A stretch of DNA of 64,000 nt from Pseudonocardia sp. CNS-004 (lineage in GTDB: Bacteria > Actinomycetota > Actinomycetes > Mycobacteriales > Pseudonocardiaceae), in NCBI GenBank assembly GCA_001942185.1, contig MKJV01000073.1:48512-112511 (forward strand), given 5' to 3'. This document shows, piece after piece, positions 18,970 through 26,838 of this stretch. Numbering within the stretch: the stretch's first letter is position 1; every line of letters starts with the position of its first letter. The notes under the pieces are model-generated. The model was not told the DNA's origin. It searched no databases and saw nothing but the letters and a program-made list of their open reading frames with translations. The position numbers and the translations under genes were made by a program.

Positions 18970-19763
18970 GCGCGCCCGACACGATCGTCCTGGTGCACGG
19001 CTTCTGGGTCACGCCGCGCAGCTGGGAGAACTGGATCACGCACTACGAGCGGCGCGGTTTCACCGTCCTCGCGCCCGCCTACCCCGCTCGAGGTGGAGGT
19101 GGAGGCGTTGAACGCCGACCCGACGCCGATCGCCGAGGTGACCGTGCCGAAGATCATCGAGCACGTCACGTCCGTGATCGAGGCGCTGCCGGCGCCACCG
19201 ATCATCATCGGGCACTCCGCCGGCGGCGCGTTCACCCAGATCCTGCTCGACCACGGCCTCGGGGCCGCGGGAGTGGCGCTCAACTCGGCGCCGACCGAGG
19301 GCGTCCGGGTGGTGCCCCTGTCCCAGCTGAAGTCGACGTTCCCGGTGTTCAAGAGCCCCGCGAACCGGCACAAGGCGGTCGGCCTCTCGTTCGAGCAGTG
19401 GCGCTACGCCTTCACCAACACGTTCGGCGAGGAGGAGTCCCGCGCCCTCTACGAGCGTTACCACGTCCCGGCCAGCGGCGCGATCGTCTGGGGTGGCGTC
19501 CTCGCCAACTTCCAGCCCGGCCACCAGGACACGTGGGTGGACTACAGCAACGACGACCGGGCACCGCTGCTGTTCGTCTCCGGCAGCGAGGACCACATCA
19601 TGCCGCCGGCGGTCCAGCAGTCGAACGCCAAGCACTACACGTCGAACACGGTCACCGAGATCGAGGAGTACGAGGCTACGCGCACCTGCTGCCCGCCCAG
19701 AAGGGCTGGGAGGAGATCGCCGACCACGTCCTCGACTGGGCGCTGGCACACGCGCGGAGGTGA
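18966..19763 (+). CDS. Alpha/beta hydrolase, frameshifted
   Basis: Starts ATG 18966, overlapping the previous stop by 4 bases. The N-terminus reads [18 protein letters not shown] and VLAPAYP. The frame changes near 19085 to [20 protein letters not shown] and the nucleophile elbow [20 protein letters not shown] (Ser in GHSAG), then [21 protein letters not shown] with the catalytic acid. Near 19670 it returns to the first frame for [21 protein letters not shown], which contains the His position region. Length (about 265 residues) is normal once both changes are repaired. The substrate is unknown. Confidence 0.82.
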   Translation: MSAPDTIVLVHGFWVTPRSWENWITHYERRGFTVLAPAYPARGGGGGVERRPDADRRGDRAEDHRARHVRDRGAAGATDHHRALRRRRVHPDPARPRPRGRGSGAQLGADRGRPGGAPVPAEVDVPGVQEPREPAQGGRPLVRAVALRLHQHVRRGGVPRPLRALPRPGQRRDRLGWRPRQLPARPPGHVGGLQQRRPGTAAVRLRQRGPHHAAGGPAVERQALHVEHGHRDRGVRGYAHLLPAQKGWEEIADHVLDWALAHARR

Positions 19764-20547
19764 CCGGGCTCCGCGTCACCCACGTCGGCGGGCCGACCGT
19801 GCTGATCGAGTTCGGCGGGTGGCGGATCCTGACCGACCCGACGTTCGACCCACCCGGGCGCCGCTACGTGTTCGGGTGGGGCACGTCGTCGCGCAAGCTG
19901 GCCGGTCCGGCGGTCGGCGCCGACGCACTCGGGTCGATCGATGCGGTGCTGCTGACGCACGACCACCACGGCGACAACCTCGACGACGCGGGTCGTGCCC
20001 TGCTGCCGTCGGCCGGCTCGGTCCTGACCACGGTGGCCGGGGCCGGCCGGCTCGGCGGCAACGCGGCCGGGCTCGCGCCGTGGTCGTCGACGCGGCTCTT
20101 ACACCCCGACCGGCCGTCGATCGAGGTCACGGCCACCCCGGCCCGGCACGGCCCGCCCTTCTCGGGCCGATCGTGGGCGACGTGGTCGGCTTCGCGCTGC
20201 GTTGGGACGGCCAGCGCCACGGCGCGCTGTGGATCTCCGGCGACACCGTGCTGTACGGCGGGGTCCGCGCGGTCGCCGACCGGCTACGGATCGGCGTGGC
20301 CCTGCTGCACCTGGGCGGCGTCCGGTTCCCGTTGACCGGGCCGCTGCGGTACACCATGACCGCCCGCAAGGCCGTGGAGCTCTGCCGGCTCGCCCGGCCG
20401 CACACGGTCGTGCCGGTCCACTACGAGGGCTGGCTGCACTTCCAGGAACCGAGGCCGACGATCGAACGCGAGCTCGCCCGGGCTCCTGACGTGGCGCGCT
20501 GCACCCGCTGGCTGCCGATCGGAACGCCGACCGATCTCGACATCTGA
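19760..20547 (+). CDS. MBL-fold metallohydrolase, frameshifted
   Basis: GTG 19760 overlaps the preceding TGA (GTGA), so the two genes are coupled. The metallo-beta-lactamase fold is shown by GPTVLIEFGGWRILTDPTFD, the metal motif AVLLTHDHHGDNLDDAG (HxHxxD variant HDHHGD) and, after a frame change near 20160, WISGDTVLYGGVRAVADRL and VPVHYEGWLHF, where the last His is a ligand. It belongs to the UlaG/DUF-type lactonase-like branch (L-ascorbate lactonase related). About 262 residues. It likely hydrolyses a lactone or similar ester produced by, or used with, the two hydrolases upstream. Confidence 0.82.
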
Positions 20548-20572
20548 CCGCGTCGTGGGCCGGCCGGCCCGA

Positions 20573-21169
20573 TCAGCCGCCGACGTAGGCCGCGACGGTT
20601 CGGCCGATCAGGTCGTCGATGGGCGGCCAGGCGAAGGACGGCCGGTTCGCCCGCAGGGTGACCAGGCCGTGGAGGAACGCCCAGAGACAGACGGTGACCT
20701 CATCGGCATCAGACGCCACGCAGAGGCCGACCTCGTCCCGGAACAGCTGGAAGGTCTCCAGACCGGGCAAGGTCTCGGGATCCCATCCCGACGTGCCCAT
20801 CGTCGCGAACAGCACGCGGTACTGGCCGGGCCGGGTCAGGCCGAACCGGCAGTAGGCTCGGGCGACGGCGCTCACGCGCTCGACCGGCGGCGCCGCGCTG
20901 TCCAGCCCCGCCAGTGCGGCCCGCATCTCCGCCGTCAGCTCGGCGTACCTCGCCTCGTACACCGCACGCATGAGTGCCCGCTTGTCCGGGAAGTGCAGGT
21001 AAAAGCTCTGTGGCGCGACTCCCGCCTGCCGTGTGACGGCACGCAGGGACAGCGACTCCTCGCCGTCGAGCCGCTCCAGGAGGTGGCAGGCGGCCTCGAT
21101 GAGCTCACCACGCAGCCGTTCGCCCTCACCTCGCCGATTGGCTCTCCGACCGGAGGCCGGTCCGGCCAT
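20573..21169 (-). CDS. TetR family transcriptional regulator
   Basis: Intact; ATG 21169 (MAGPASGRRANRRGE) preferred over an upstream codon at 21205. The HTH reads LSLRAVTRQAGVAPQSFYLHFPDKRALM. The C-terminal domain includes GLTRPGQYRVLFATMGTSGW and an LWAFLHGLVTLRANRP motif found in TetR proteins of the TetR_C_13/WHG type. It diverges from an intact MBL-fold gene at 21268; two operator-like dyads in the gap make autoregulation and control of that gene likely. Confidence 0.87.
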   Translation of the reverse strand: MAGPASGRRANRRGEGERLRGELIEAACHLLERLDGEESLSLRAVTRQAGVAPQSFYLHFPDKRALMRAVYEARYAELTAEMRAALAGLDSAAPPVERVSAVARAYCRFGLTRPGQYRVLFATMGTSGWDPETLPGLETFQLFRDEVGLCVASDADEVTVCLWAFLHGLVTLRANRPSFAWPPIDDLIGRTVAAYVGG

Positions 21170-21212
21170 CACGACTCCTCCCGCGCTCACGATCCGACGT
21201 TGCAATCGTAGC

Positions 21213-21254
21213 CAGACAACTGTCTACTTACAATCGTCCATAGACAGCTGTCTA
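21213..21254. promoter_or_regulatory. Tandem TetR operators between tetR and the MBL gene
   Basis: Two related dyads are seen: AGACAACTGTCT within 21213-21226 and the perfect TAGACAGCTGTCTA at 21241-21254. Their centres are 28 bases apart, close to three helical turns, and each is preceded by a copy of CAATCGT. This spacing suits two TetR dimers on one face of the DNA. The cognate repressor is most likely the divergent TetR. Confidence 0.7.
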
Positions 21255-21267
21255 CTCAGAGGCGATC

Positions 21268-22017
21268 ATGACCACGACACTCACCCGCGTCGTCCACGCG
21301 AGCGTTCTCCTCGACTTCGACGGAGCCACGATCCTCACCGACCCCTGGCTGTCCGAGCGGCCGGGCTACCACCACGGCGAGCCGCGCGCGTTCGCGAGTG
21401 CCGCCGATCTCCCGCCGCTCAGCGGGATCGTCATCAGCCACGGCCACTACGACCATTGCGACCTCGACGCCCTGGCCGGCTATCCCGACAAGCAGGTCCC
21501 CGTCGCCACCATCCCGTCCGTCGCGGCCCGGGTCCGGGCGGCCGGATTCCACAATGTCGTCGTGCTCGGTGACTGGGACAGCGCCGAGCTCGGCCCGGTC
21601 CGGGTCACCGCCGCCCCGGCGAAGCACTCGGTACCGGAGGCGACCTTCGTGCTCCGGTCCGACGGGCAGACCGTCTTCTTCGGCGGCGACACCATGCGCA
21701 TCCCGGAACTCGACGAGATCGCCCGCCGCTTCCCCGACCTGGACCTCGCCCTGCTCCCGATCAACGGGCTGCGGATCCGCCCGATGCTGGGCCGCCAGGT
21801 CGTCATGGACGCCGAACAGGCCGCCGACCTCACGAACGTCCTGCGTCCACGCCTGGCCGTACCCATCCACTACGCCTTCACGGCAGGCCCGGTGCGGGAC
21901 CGGTTGCTACTGCAGCTCGACCGCGACCGCCCGGACCTCTACGAGCAGGCCGCCGCCGACGTGGCACCCGACACCGACGTGCGCATTCTCGCCCCGGGCG
22001 AGCCGATGACACTCTGA
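21268..22017 (+). CDS. MBL-fold metallohydrolase
   Basis: Intact 249-residue protein. Metal-binding residues are His58, His60, Asp62 and His63 in ISHGHYDHCDLDAL; further ligands are in FFGGDTMRIPE and PIHYAF. It resembles UlaG-like/YtnP-type lactonase or RNase-Z-related hydrolases and is related in architecture to the MBL gene at 19760, although sequence identity appears low. It stands alone downstream of two TetR operators, which suggests induction by a compound that it degrades. ATG 21268 follows GAGGCGATC. Confidence 0.88.
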   Translation: MTTTLTRVVHASVLLDFDGATILTDPWLSERPGYHHGEPRAFASAADLPPLSGIVISHGHYDHCDLDALAGYPDKQVPVATIPSVAARVRAAGFHNVVVLGDWDSAELGPVRVTAAPAKHSVPEATFVLRSDGQTVFFGGDTMRIPELDEIARRFPDLDLALLPINGLRIRPMLGRQVVMDAEQAADLTNVLRPRLAVPIHYAFTAGPVRDRLLLQLDRDRPDLYEQAAADVAPDTDVRILAPGEPMTL

Positions 22018-22081
22018 CGCGCGGACCCACTCGCCCGAGCGGAAACCCGCGCGGGGCGTGAAGGGGCCGCCGGGGCCCGTC

Positions 22082-22291
22082 TCAGTCGAACTCGCCCAGC
22101 TTCACGCCGTCGACGAACGCCCGCCACTCCGCCGGGGTGAACAGCAGCGTCGGACCTCCGCGGTCCTTGCTGTCCCGCACGGCCCGCGACCCGTCCGGCA
22201 GGTCGGCCACCTCGACGCACTCGCCGCCGTTGCCGTTGCTCCGGCTGGACTTACGCCAGACGGCGCCCGCCAGGTCGGTCATCGGACTCAC
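22082..22291 (-). CDS. DUF397 domain protein
   Basis: Short protein of 66-69 residues; starts possible at GTG 22291 (with GAGGG upstream) and ATG 22282. The DUF397 core is complete: AVWRKSSRSNGNGGECVEVADL, DGSRAVRDSKDRGGPTLLFTPAEW, AFVDGVKLGEFD. DUF397 proteins are small actinobacterial partners of XRE/DUF5753 (Scr1-type) regulators and are thought to act as antagonists or effectors in development or antibiotic production. It overlaps the end of that regulator gene, so they form one operon. Confidence 0.9.
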   Translation of the reverse strand: MSPMTDLAGAVWRKSSRSNGNGGECVEVADLPDGSRAVRDSKDRGGPTLLFTPAEWRAFVDGVKLGEFD

Positions 22292-23111
22292 CCATCGCCC
22301 TCTCGATCAGGCTCATCGTCTCCTCCGCGTCGAGCGCGGTCGTGCAGAGGCGATCGAACACCTGATTGTAGGCGGCGACCTGGGGCTCGCGGTCGACGTA
22401 CTCGGCGCTCCAGAGGTCCTCGAGATACACGACCTGGGCCCCTGGTTCAGGAAGCCGAATGATGGTGAACATCGATCCCATCGCGGCATGGGCACCGGCA
22501 CTGAATGGCAACACCTGAAGTGACACAGTCGGCAGGTCGGCCAGCTCCCGCAGCCGCGCCAACTGCTCACGCATCACCGCCGGACCACCCACGACCCGCC
22601 TGATGACCGCTTCGTTGATCACCGCCCAGAGCTGCGGCGGGCCGTCGCCGAACAAGCGGGCCTGGCGTTCCTGCCTGATCGCCACGAGCCGGTCGACCTC
22701 CGCCGGGTCACGGGTCGGGTCCGCGGCCCGCGTCACGGCGCGGATGTAGGGCTCGGTCTGGAACAGCCCGGGCACCAACTCGATGTTGAACGTCTTGATC
22801 TCGACGGCCTCAGCCTCCAGCCCGACGTAGGCGCGCACCCACTCCGGCACGCGGTGCGACTCCCGCTTCCGCGCCTCCCGCGCGATGGCGAGGACCTGCT
22901 CCGACTCCTCCCCGTCGACGCCGTAGAGCCGCAGCAGCGCCCGGACCTCCGCAGCCTGGAGCGTCTGCTTGCCGGTCTCGATCTTGCTGATCTTCGAGAC
23001 GTCGCACTCCAGCTCTTCCGCGGCGGCTTCGCGGGCCACGCCCGCGGCCTCCCGGAATCGACGCAGCTCGCGGCCGAGCTGGAGACGGCGGACGGTCGGA
23101 CTCTGGGCCAT
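22251..23111 (-). CDS. XRE family regulator with DUF5753 (Scr1-type)
   Basis: Intact 286-residue protein. The N-terminal XRE domain reads LGRELRRFREAAGVAREAAAEE, SKISKIETGKQ. The DUF5753 domain follows (VPEWVRAYVGLEAEAVEIKTFN, ELVPGLFQTEPYIRAV, REQLARLRELADLPTVSLQVLPF, VVYLEDLWSAEYVD). Proteins of this type pair with DUF397 proteins and bind DNA to regulate nearby or distant genes. It diverges from a pair of small Cys-containing proteins at 23199 and 23461 across 87 bases. Confidence 0.92.
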   Translation of the reverse strand: MAQSPTVRRLQLGRELRRFREAAGVAREAAAEELECDVSKISKIETGKQTLQAAEVRALLRLYGVDGEESEQVLAIAREARKRESHRVPEWVRAYVGLEAEAVEIKTFNIELVPGLFQTEPYIRAVTRAADPTRDPAEVDRLVAIRQERQARLFGDGPPQLWAVINEAVIRRVVGGPAVMREQLARLRELADLPTVSLQVLPFSAGAHAAMGSMFTIIRLPEPGAQVVYLEDLWSAEYVDREPQVAAYNQVFDRLCTTALDAEETMSLIERAMGESDDRPGGRRLA

Positions 23112-23198
23112 GACCGAGCAGTGTGGCCTATCGACCGCCGGAAGGCATGACCAGCCTATTACTTCCTAACTCGCACATGCTTCTTCTATGGTGTTGCC

Positions 23199-23468
23199 AT
23201 GTTGAATCGACGACCGCACGTGCCACCCAGTACGAGCGGACCGGTGATCGTCACCGCCCCCGACCGCTGCGACCACCTCGTCGACGAGGGGGTGTTCACC
23301 ACGTCGCCGACCGGCCGCTACGCCGCCCGCTGCGGCGCGGTCGTCGTCAGCGCCGGCCTCGCCGAGGAGCCAGGACGCCCGTGCCCGCTCTGCAGCCCAC
23401 GCCCGGCCCCGGCACGGCGCCCGACGCGGCGCTTCCGCTGCCGTCGCCGGCTACCCGGCGATGGCTGA
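23199..23468 (+). CDS. Small Cys-containing hypothetical protein
   Basis: An 89-residue protein starting ATG 23199. It contains RCDHLVDEGVFTTSPTGRYAARCG and later RPCPLC, that is one Cys-His pair, one Cys and a CxxC, which looks like a small zinc ribbon. The C-terminus is arginine-rich and may be partly out of frame. Such short proteins are common next to XRE/DUF397 modules in Pseudonocardiaceae. The function is unknown. The next gene overlaps by 8 bases, so the two are likely cotranscribed. Confidence 0.55.
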   Translation: MLNRRPHVPPSTSGPVIVTAPDRCDHLVDEGVFTTSPTGRYAARCGAVVVSAGLAEEPGRPCPLCSPRPAPARRPTRRFRCRRRLPGDG

Positions 23469-23667
23469 GTCGCCCACCGGTCCGTCGGCGGTCGAGGTCG
23501 CCATCCGGTTCATGACCGAACAGAACGGCGGGCCGGAACGGGTGCTCAGGATCCACCGCCGACTGGCCGACGGGCGCTGCCGCGGCTGCCTCACGACAGT
23601 CACGACGTGGCCGTGTCCGGTCGCACGCCTCGCGCTGCGGGCGCGGGCTCACGGCGGCGTCGACTGA
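23461..23667 (+). CDS. Small Cys-containing hypothetical protein
   Basis: A 68-residue protein from ATG 23461, overlapping the previous gene by 8 bases. It has a GRCRGCLTTVTTWPCPVARLALRAR motif: CxxC followed by a third Cys, again suggesting a metal site. Composition is less arginine-rich than shadow frames and the start has an in-frame context after GATGG. No known family is recognised. Position next to an XRE/DUF5753 regulator suggests it is part of its regulon. Confidence 0.5.
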   Translation: MAESPTGPSAVEVAIRFMTEQNGGPERVLRIHRRLADGRCRGCLTTVTTWPCPVARLALRARAHGGVD

Positions 23668-23740
23668 CCACGCGGACGACGCTCGGATCCGACCAATCAC
23701 TGGCACACGTGTAGCGCCCGACCCTACGGAGGCGCCACCG

Positions 23741-23863
23741 TCACGACTGAGGTCCACGCCTCCGGTCCCCCGGGGTGCGGAATGCCGCGCCGTAACCGGC
23801 CAGGCTGGTGCCGAGCCGCTGGGCGAAGTGCGTGGTGCCCGCGTGATCGGCGATTTCGCGGAC
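23741..23863 (-). pseudogene. AraC-type HTH C-terminal remnant
   Basis: The minus-strand frame ending at 23741 reads VLTVREIADHAG, then TTHFAQRLGTSLAGYGAAFRTPG. This corresponds to the second HTH and tail of GlxA/AraC-type regulators (FARRFGTSPAGYRAAF-like). The rest of the protein is absent upstream, where the frame turns into shadow sequence. It is a short relic of some 35-40 codons. Confidence 0.45.
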
Positions 23864-23978
23864 GGTGAGCACCGCGCCTGCCCGCCCGCCGCGGCGGCAC
23901 CTTCGAGTTCCGTGCAACCCCTCCGGGGGTTCCGCCCGTCCAGTCACTACACGCATCGGACACGAGCGGGGAGGCCGC

Positions 23979-24170
23979 ATGGGGCAACCGCACCGCACCG
24001 TGCGCATGGCCACCGTGCAAGACCTTCCCTGCCTGCACCGGCTCACCCGCCGCGCGGCCCACCGTTCGCTCGGCGGGCACCACGTCACCGCCGCTGCAGC
24101 CGGCGACGGCGGCCCGCGCTGGGCCCGCCGAGGCCTGGCCAAGGAACTCACCGACGAAAGGAAATCATGA
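23979..24170 (+). CDS. Short hypothetical protein upstream of a secreted protein
   Basis: A 63-codon frame from ATG 23979, preceded by GGGGAGG at a good distance. Its stop overlaps the next ATG (ATGA at 24167-24170), the arrangement of translational coupling. The product (MGQPHRTVRMATVQDLPCLH...) has no recognisable domain. It could be a leader peptide or a real small protein. Confidence is low because composition does not rule out a chance frame. Confidence 0.35.
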   Translation: MGQPHRTVRMATVQDLPCLHRLTRRAAHRSLGGHHVTAAAAGDGGPRWARRGLAKELTDERKS

Positions 24171-24547
24171 CCAAGAAGCACCTGGCCGCCGCCGCGGCCG
24201 CGGCGATCCTGTTCACCGGCCTCGGGGCCGTGGCCACACCGGCCTTCGCCGCCCCGCACCCGGACCACGACGAGTTCCTGGTGACGGCCACCGTCGACGG
24301 ACGGCTCGAGCCCGCACCCGAGATGCCGGAGGCCAAGGGGATCCGGACCGACTTCCTGAAGGAGGGCCAGTACGTCCGCATCTCGTGCCAGCAGGTCGGC
24401 AAGGAGGCCTACGGGAGCAAGATCTGGGACCTCGTCGCCTTCGACGGGTCCGAGCTGTTCGTCCCCGACCGCTTCGTCAAGACCGGCACCGACGGTTCGT
24501 TGAGCAGGCCGTGCACCGCCGAAGACCTGCGGCGCGCCAACGTATAG
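24167..24547 (+). CDS. Secreted hypothetical protein
   Basis: A 126-residue protein from ATG 24167, with GAAAGGA just upstream. A classic Sec signal peptide is present: MTKKHLAAAAAAAILFTGLG and a cleavage site near AFA-APH. The mature part has two cysteines (RISCQQVG and SRPCTAEDL) and an SH3-like pattern, YVRISCQQVGKEAYGSKIWDLVAFDGSELFVPDRFVKTG, broken as KEAYGSKIWDLV and LFVPDRFVKT. This resembles small extracellular bacterial SH3-fold proteins. Function unknown; a cell-wall or extracellular binding role is inferred. Confidence 0.8.
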   Translation: MTKKHLAAAAAAAILFTGLGAVATPAFAAPHPDHDEFLVTATVDGRLEPAPEMPEAKGIRTDFLKEGQYVRISCQQVGKEAYGSKIWDLVAFDGSELFVPDRFVKTGTDGSLSRPCTAEDLRRANV

Positions 24548-24653
24548 ACAAGTACTTCCCCGGGACGGCGGCTGCACCTGGTGTGCAACCCGGCCGGGCC
24601 GCCCGTCATCCGGGCGCTGCCGAACCCGGAACCGGAGATCGTGGGATCTTGCC

Positions 24654-24715
24654 TGATCGGCAGGATCGGGACACAGGCTGCACCGGTGCAGCTGATGTCC
24701 CGATTGCGTCGATCA
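24654..24715. repeat. TGATC...GATCA element (62 bp), copy 1
   Basis: Exactly 62 bases with TGATC at the left and GATCA at the right end. Inside are inverted arms ATCGGGACA / TGTCCCGAT and GCTGCAC / GTGCAGC around a CG centre, with three mismatched bases. It is closely related to the copies at 62679 and 63680. It lies between the convergent secreted-protein gene (ends 24547) and the membrane-protein gene (ends 24881), so it may also work as a bidirectional terminator. The rest of this 330-base gap holds no recognisable gene. Confidence 0.8.
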
Positions 24716-24880
24716 TCAGACCCGAGTCGCCCCCGGCTGCCCGGGACACCTCGCAGCTGACGCCCCCGAGCCGCACACCGCTGCTGCCGCGGCGACCGTG
24801 ACGTGCTGCTCGGCGCGATCAAGCCCTCCGACGACTGGCCGCGCGGGGCACGACCCGACCAGCGCCGGCCCAGACCCGTA

Positions 24881-26650
24881 TCAGCGGGTGATCGCGCGGA
24901 CGTCCCACACCCACGCGTCCGCGGCCTGCGTGCCGGGACCCAGCAGCGCGGTGAGCGCCGCCCGTAGCTCCTCGCGGTGCGGGCCGTCGGTGAGCACGAC
25001 GGAGTCGGCGTGCCAGAAGCGCAGGTCAGCGGCCAGGCGTGCCCGATCGGCGTCGGAGATCGGGGGTATCTGCCCGGTGGCGGCCACCCCGTCGAGGAGC
25101 AGGGAGCTGGGCCGTTTCGGGGCGCCGTAGGAGCCGAGCTGCTCCGGACCAGCCGGGCCGACGAAATAGCCCTGGGGCAGGGCGAACCCCATGCCGGCGT
25201 CCACCTGCCAGCGCAGCGGCTCCGCGTGGAGCGGCTCGGGGAGCGGCACCGGCACGAGCGTGCCGTCCGGGTCGGCCCAGCGCTGCCACTCCCCACCCGC
25301 GTAGAAGTCCGGGGTGGGCGCGCGGGTCACGGTCTCGAACGGCACCGGGACCACCGGGAACACCGCCACGACGAGCGTGGCGGCCCACAGCACCCGCACC
25401 GGCACCCGGCCGATCCGGCGGTCCCGGGGGGCGTCGAGCACCCGCTGGGTGGCGATGGCGAGCAGGCAGCCCGCGGCGGGCACGCAGGCCATCGCGAACC
25501 GCGACTCCAGGACGGACTCGAGGAGCGGGAGCTCGGTGAGCAGCGCCCACGGTCCCGGCACCCCGGTCGGGCGCCCGTCGAGGGTGATCTGCGGCCCGAG
25601 GGACAGCAGGAACCCCACCGCGCCCGCCGCGACGGCGATCCGGGCGGCGGGTTCCGCGCGCAGCCGGACCGCCAGCACGACGACGAGCGCCACGAGCCCC
25701 CAGCCGAAGAACGCGTTCTCCTCCGTGCCGTTCATCGCGAGGCCGCCGGGGCCGCCGCTGATCAGGCCGCCGATCGACTGGCTGGGATGGGCGACGAACG
25801 CGGCGAGCGAGTTGCCCGCCGGGCCGTGCTCGATCATGCGATAGCTCTGGGGGCCCGCGAACTGCAGCCACAGCGGGTATGCCACCAGCGCGCAGGACAC
25901 GGCCGCGGCGGTGGCGGCGCCGACGAGGACCGGGCGGGGCAGCCGCCTCCTCGTCGCGGCGAACCAGATCGCGTACGGCGCGACGGCCAGCACCGCGATC
26001 AGCAGGGCCTCCTCCCCGATCAGCACCTGCAGCGCACCGAGCACACCCAGCACCACGCCGTGCAGCACCGGTCTGCGCGCTGCGGGGAGCCGGATCAGCG
26101 AGATCGCGATCAGGGGGATCAGGAAGGTCGCGGCGAAGTTGGGGTGGGCCTTGGCGTGCGAGATCACCGGCGGGGCGAACGCGCAGAACGCCCCGCCGAC
26201 GGCCGCTGCCACCGGCGAGCGGACGACGTGGCGGGAGAAGAGCCAGTACCAGGCGGTTGCGGTGGCTGCGAGGCCACCGGTGAGGATGACCGTCCAGGTC
26301 GCGGTGGGGCCGAAGGCCAGCGTCACCGGCGTCAACGGCACCGCGAGGGCCGGCAGCCCGGTGTTGGCCATGAGGTTCACGCCGAGCGGGGCGTTCTGCA
26401 GGGTGGAGAACAGCGGGTTGCGCCCCTCCGCCACCGCGTGGGCCTGCGCGGCGAACAGCCACTCGAACAGGTTCTGGTCCTGCATGCTCGCCACGAGGTA
26501 GCCGCTGCCCAGGTCGCGCCACAGCCCGGCGTAGAGCACCACCGCAACGAGCAGGTACCCCTCGGCCACGAGGACGTCCGCCGTGCGGATCCGCCCCCAC
26601 CGCAGGCGGACCAGAGGTACCACGCCCCAGAGGCTAGTGCGGCGTTTCAT
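24881..26650 (-). CDS. Polytopic membrane protein, GT-C glycosyltransferase-like
   Basis: Intact 589-residue protein with about 11-12 hydrophobic segments, for example VLVAEGYLLVAVVLYAGLW near the N-terminus and VLWAATLVVAVFPVVPVPF near residue 430. A first-loop stretch (YLVASMQDQNLFEWLF) after segment 1 with acidic residues, and a soluble C-terminal domain of about 140 residues, resemble GT-C type glycosyltransferases and related actinobacterial proteins of unknown specificity. It would use a lipid-linked sugar for cell-envelope glycans. The assignment rests on topology rather than on a named motif. Start ATG 26650; no close operon partner. Confidence 0.65.
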   Translation of the reverse strand: MKRRTSLWGVVPLVRLRWGRIRTADVLVAEGYLLVAVVLYAGLWRDLGSGYLVASMQDQNLFEWLFAAQAHAVAEGRNPLFSTLQNAPLGVNLMANTGLPALAVPLTPVTLAFGPTATWTVILTGGLAATATAWYWLFSRHVVRSPVAAAVGGAFCAFAPPVISHAKAHPNFAATFLIPLIAISLIRLPAARRPVLHGVVLGVLGALQVLIGEEALLIAVLAVAPYAIWFAATRRRLPRPVLVGAATAAAVSCALVAYPLWLQFAGPQSYRMIEHGPAGNSLAAFVAHPSQSIGGLISGGPGGLAMNGTEENAFFGWGLVALVVVLAVRLRAEPAARIAVAAGAVGFLLSLGPQITLDGRPTGVPGPWALLTELPLLESVLESRFAMACVPAAGCLLAIATQRVLDAPRDRRIGRVPVRVLWAATLVVAVFPVVPVPFETVTRAPTPDFYAGGEWQRWADPDGTLVPVPLPEPLHAEPLRWQVDAGMGFALPQGYFVGPAGPEQLGSYGAPKRPSSLLLDGVAATGQIPPISDADRARLAADLRFWHADSVVLTDGPHREELRAALTALLGPGTQAADAWVWDVRAITR

Positions 26651-26684
26651 CCGGCTCCCGACGGGCCGCCGCCCGCCACGCCAT

Positions 26685-26833
26685 CACACACCAACTCCGG
26701 CGTTGGCACACCAACTGCAGTTCGTGCGCGAGCGCCGAAGTTCATGTGCGACGCCCGGCCCACCGCTGACACACCAACTCTGGCGCCGACGCACCAACTG
26801 CAGTTCATGTGCGAGCGCGGAAGTTGGTGTGCG
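26685..26833. repeat. Two tandem 66-bp imperfect palindromes
   Basis: Unit 1 (26685-26750) and unit 2 (26768-26833) share a layout: ACACACCAACT, then CACCAACTGCAGTT at the centre, then GAGCGC-GAAGTT and a TGTGCG end. Each unit is an imperfect palindrome centred on CTGCAG and the period is 83 bases. They fill the gap between the membrane protein start (26650) and the GntR gene end (26839). They do not have the TGATC/GATCA ends of the other elements in this window. Confidence 0.75.
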
Positions 26834-26838
26834 GGCGG

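Noticed and set aside
24548..24880. Plus-strand coding remnant after the secreted protein (LHLVCNPAGPPVIRALPN)
   Set aside because: The stretch is too short, has no start, matches no family I know and runs into the palindromic element.
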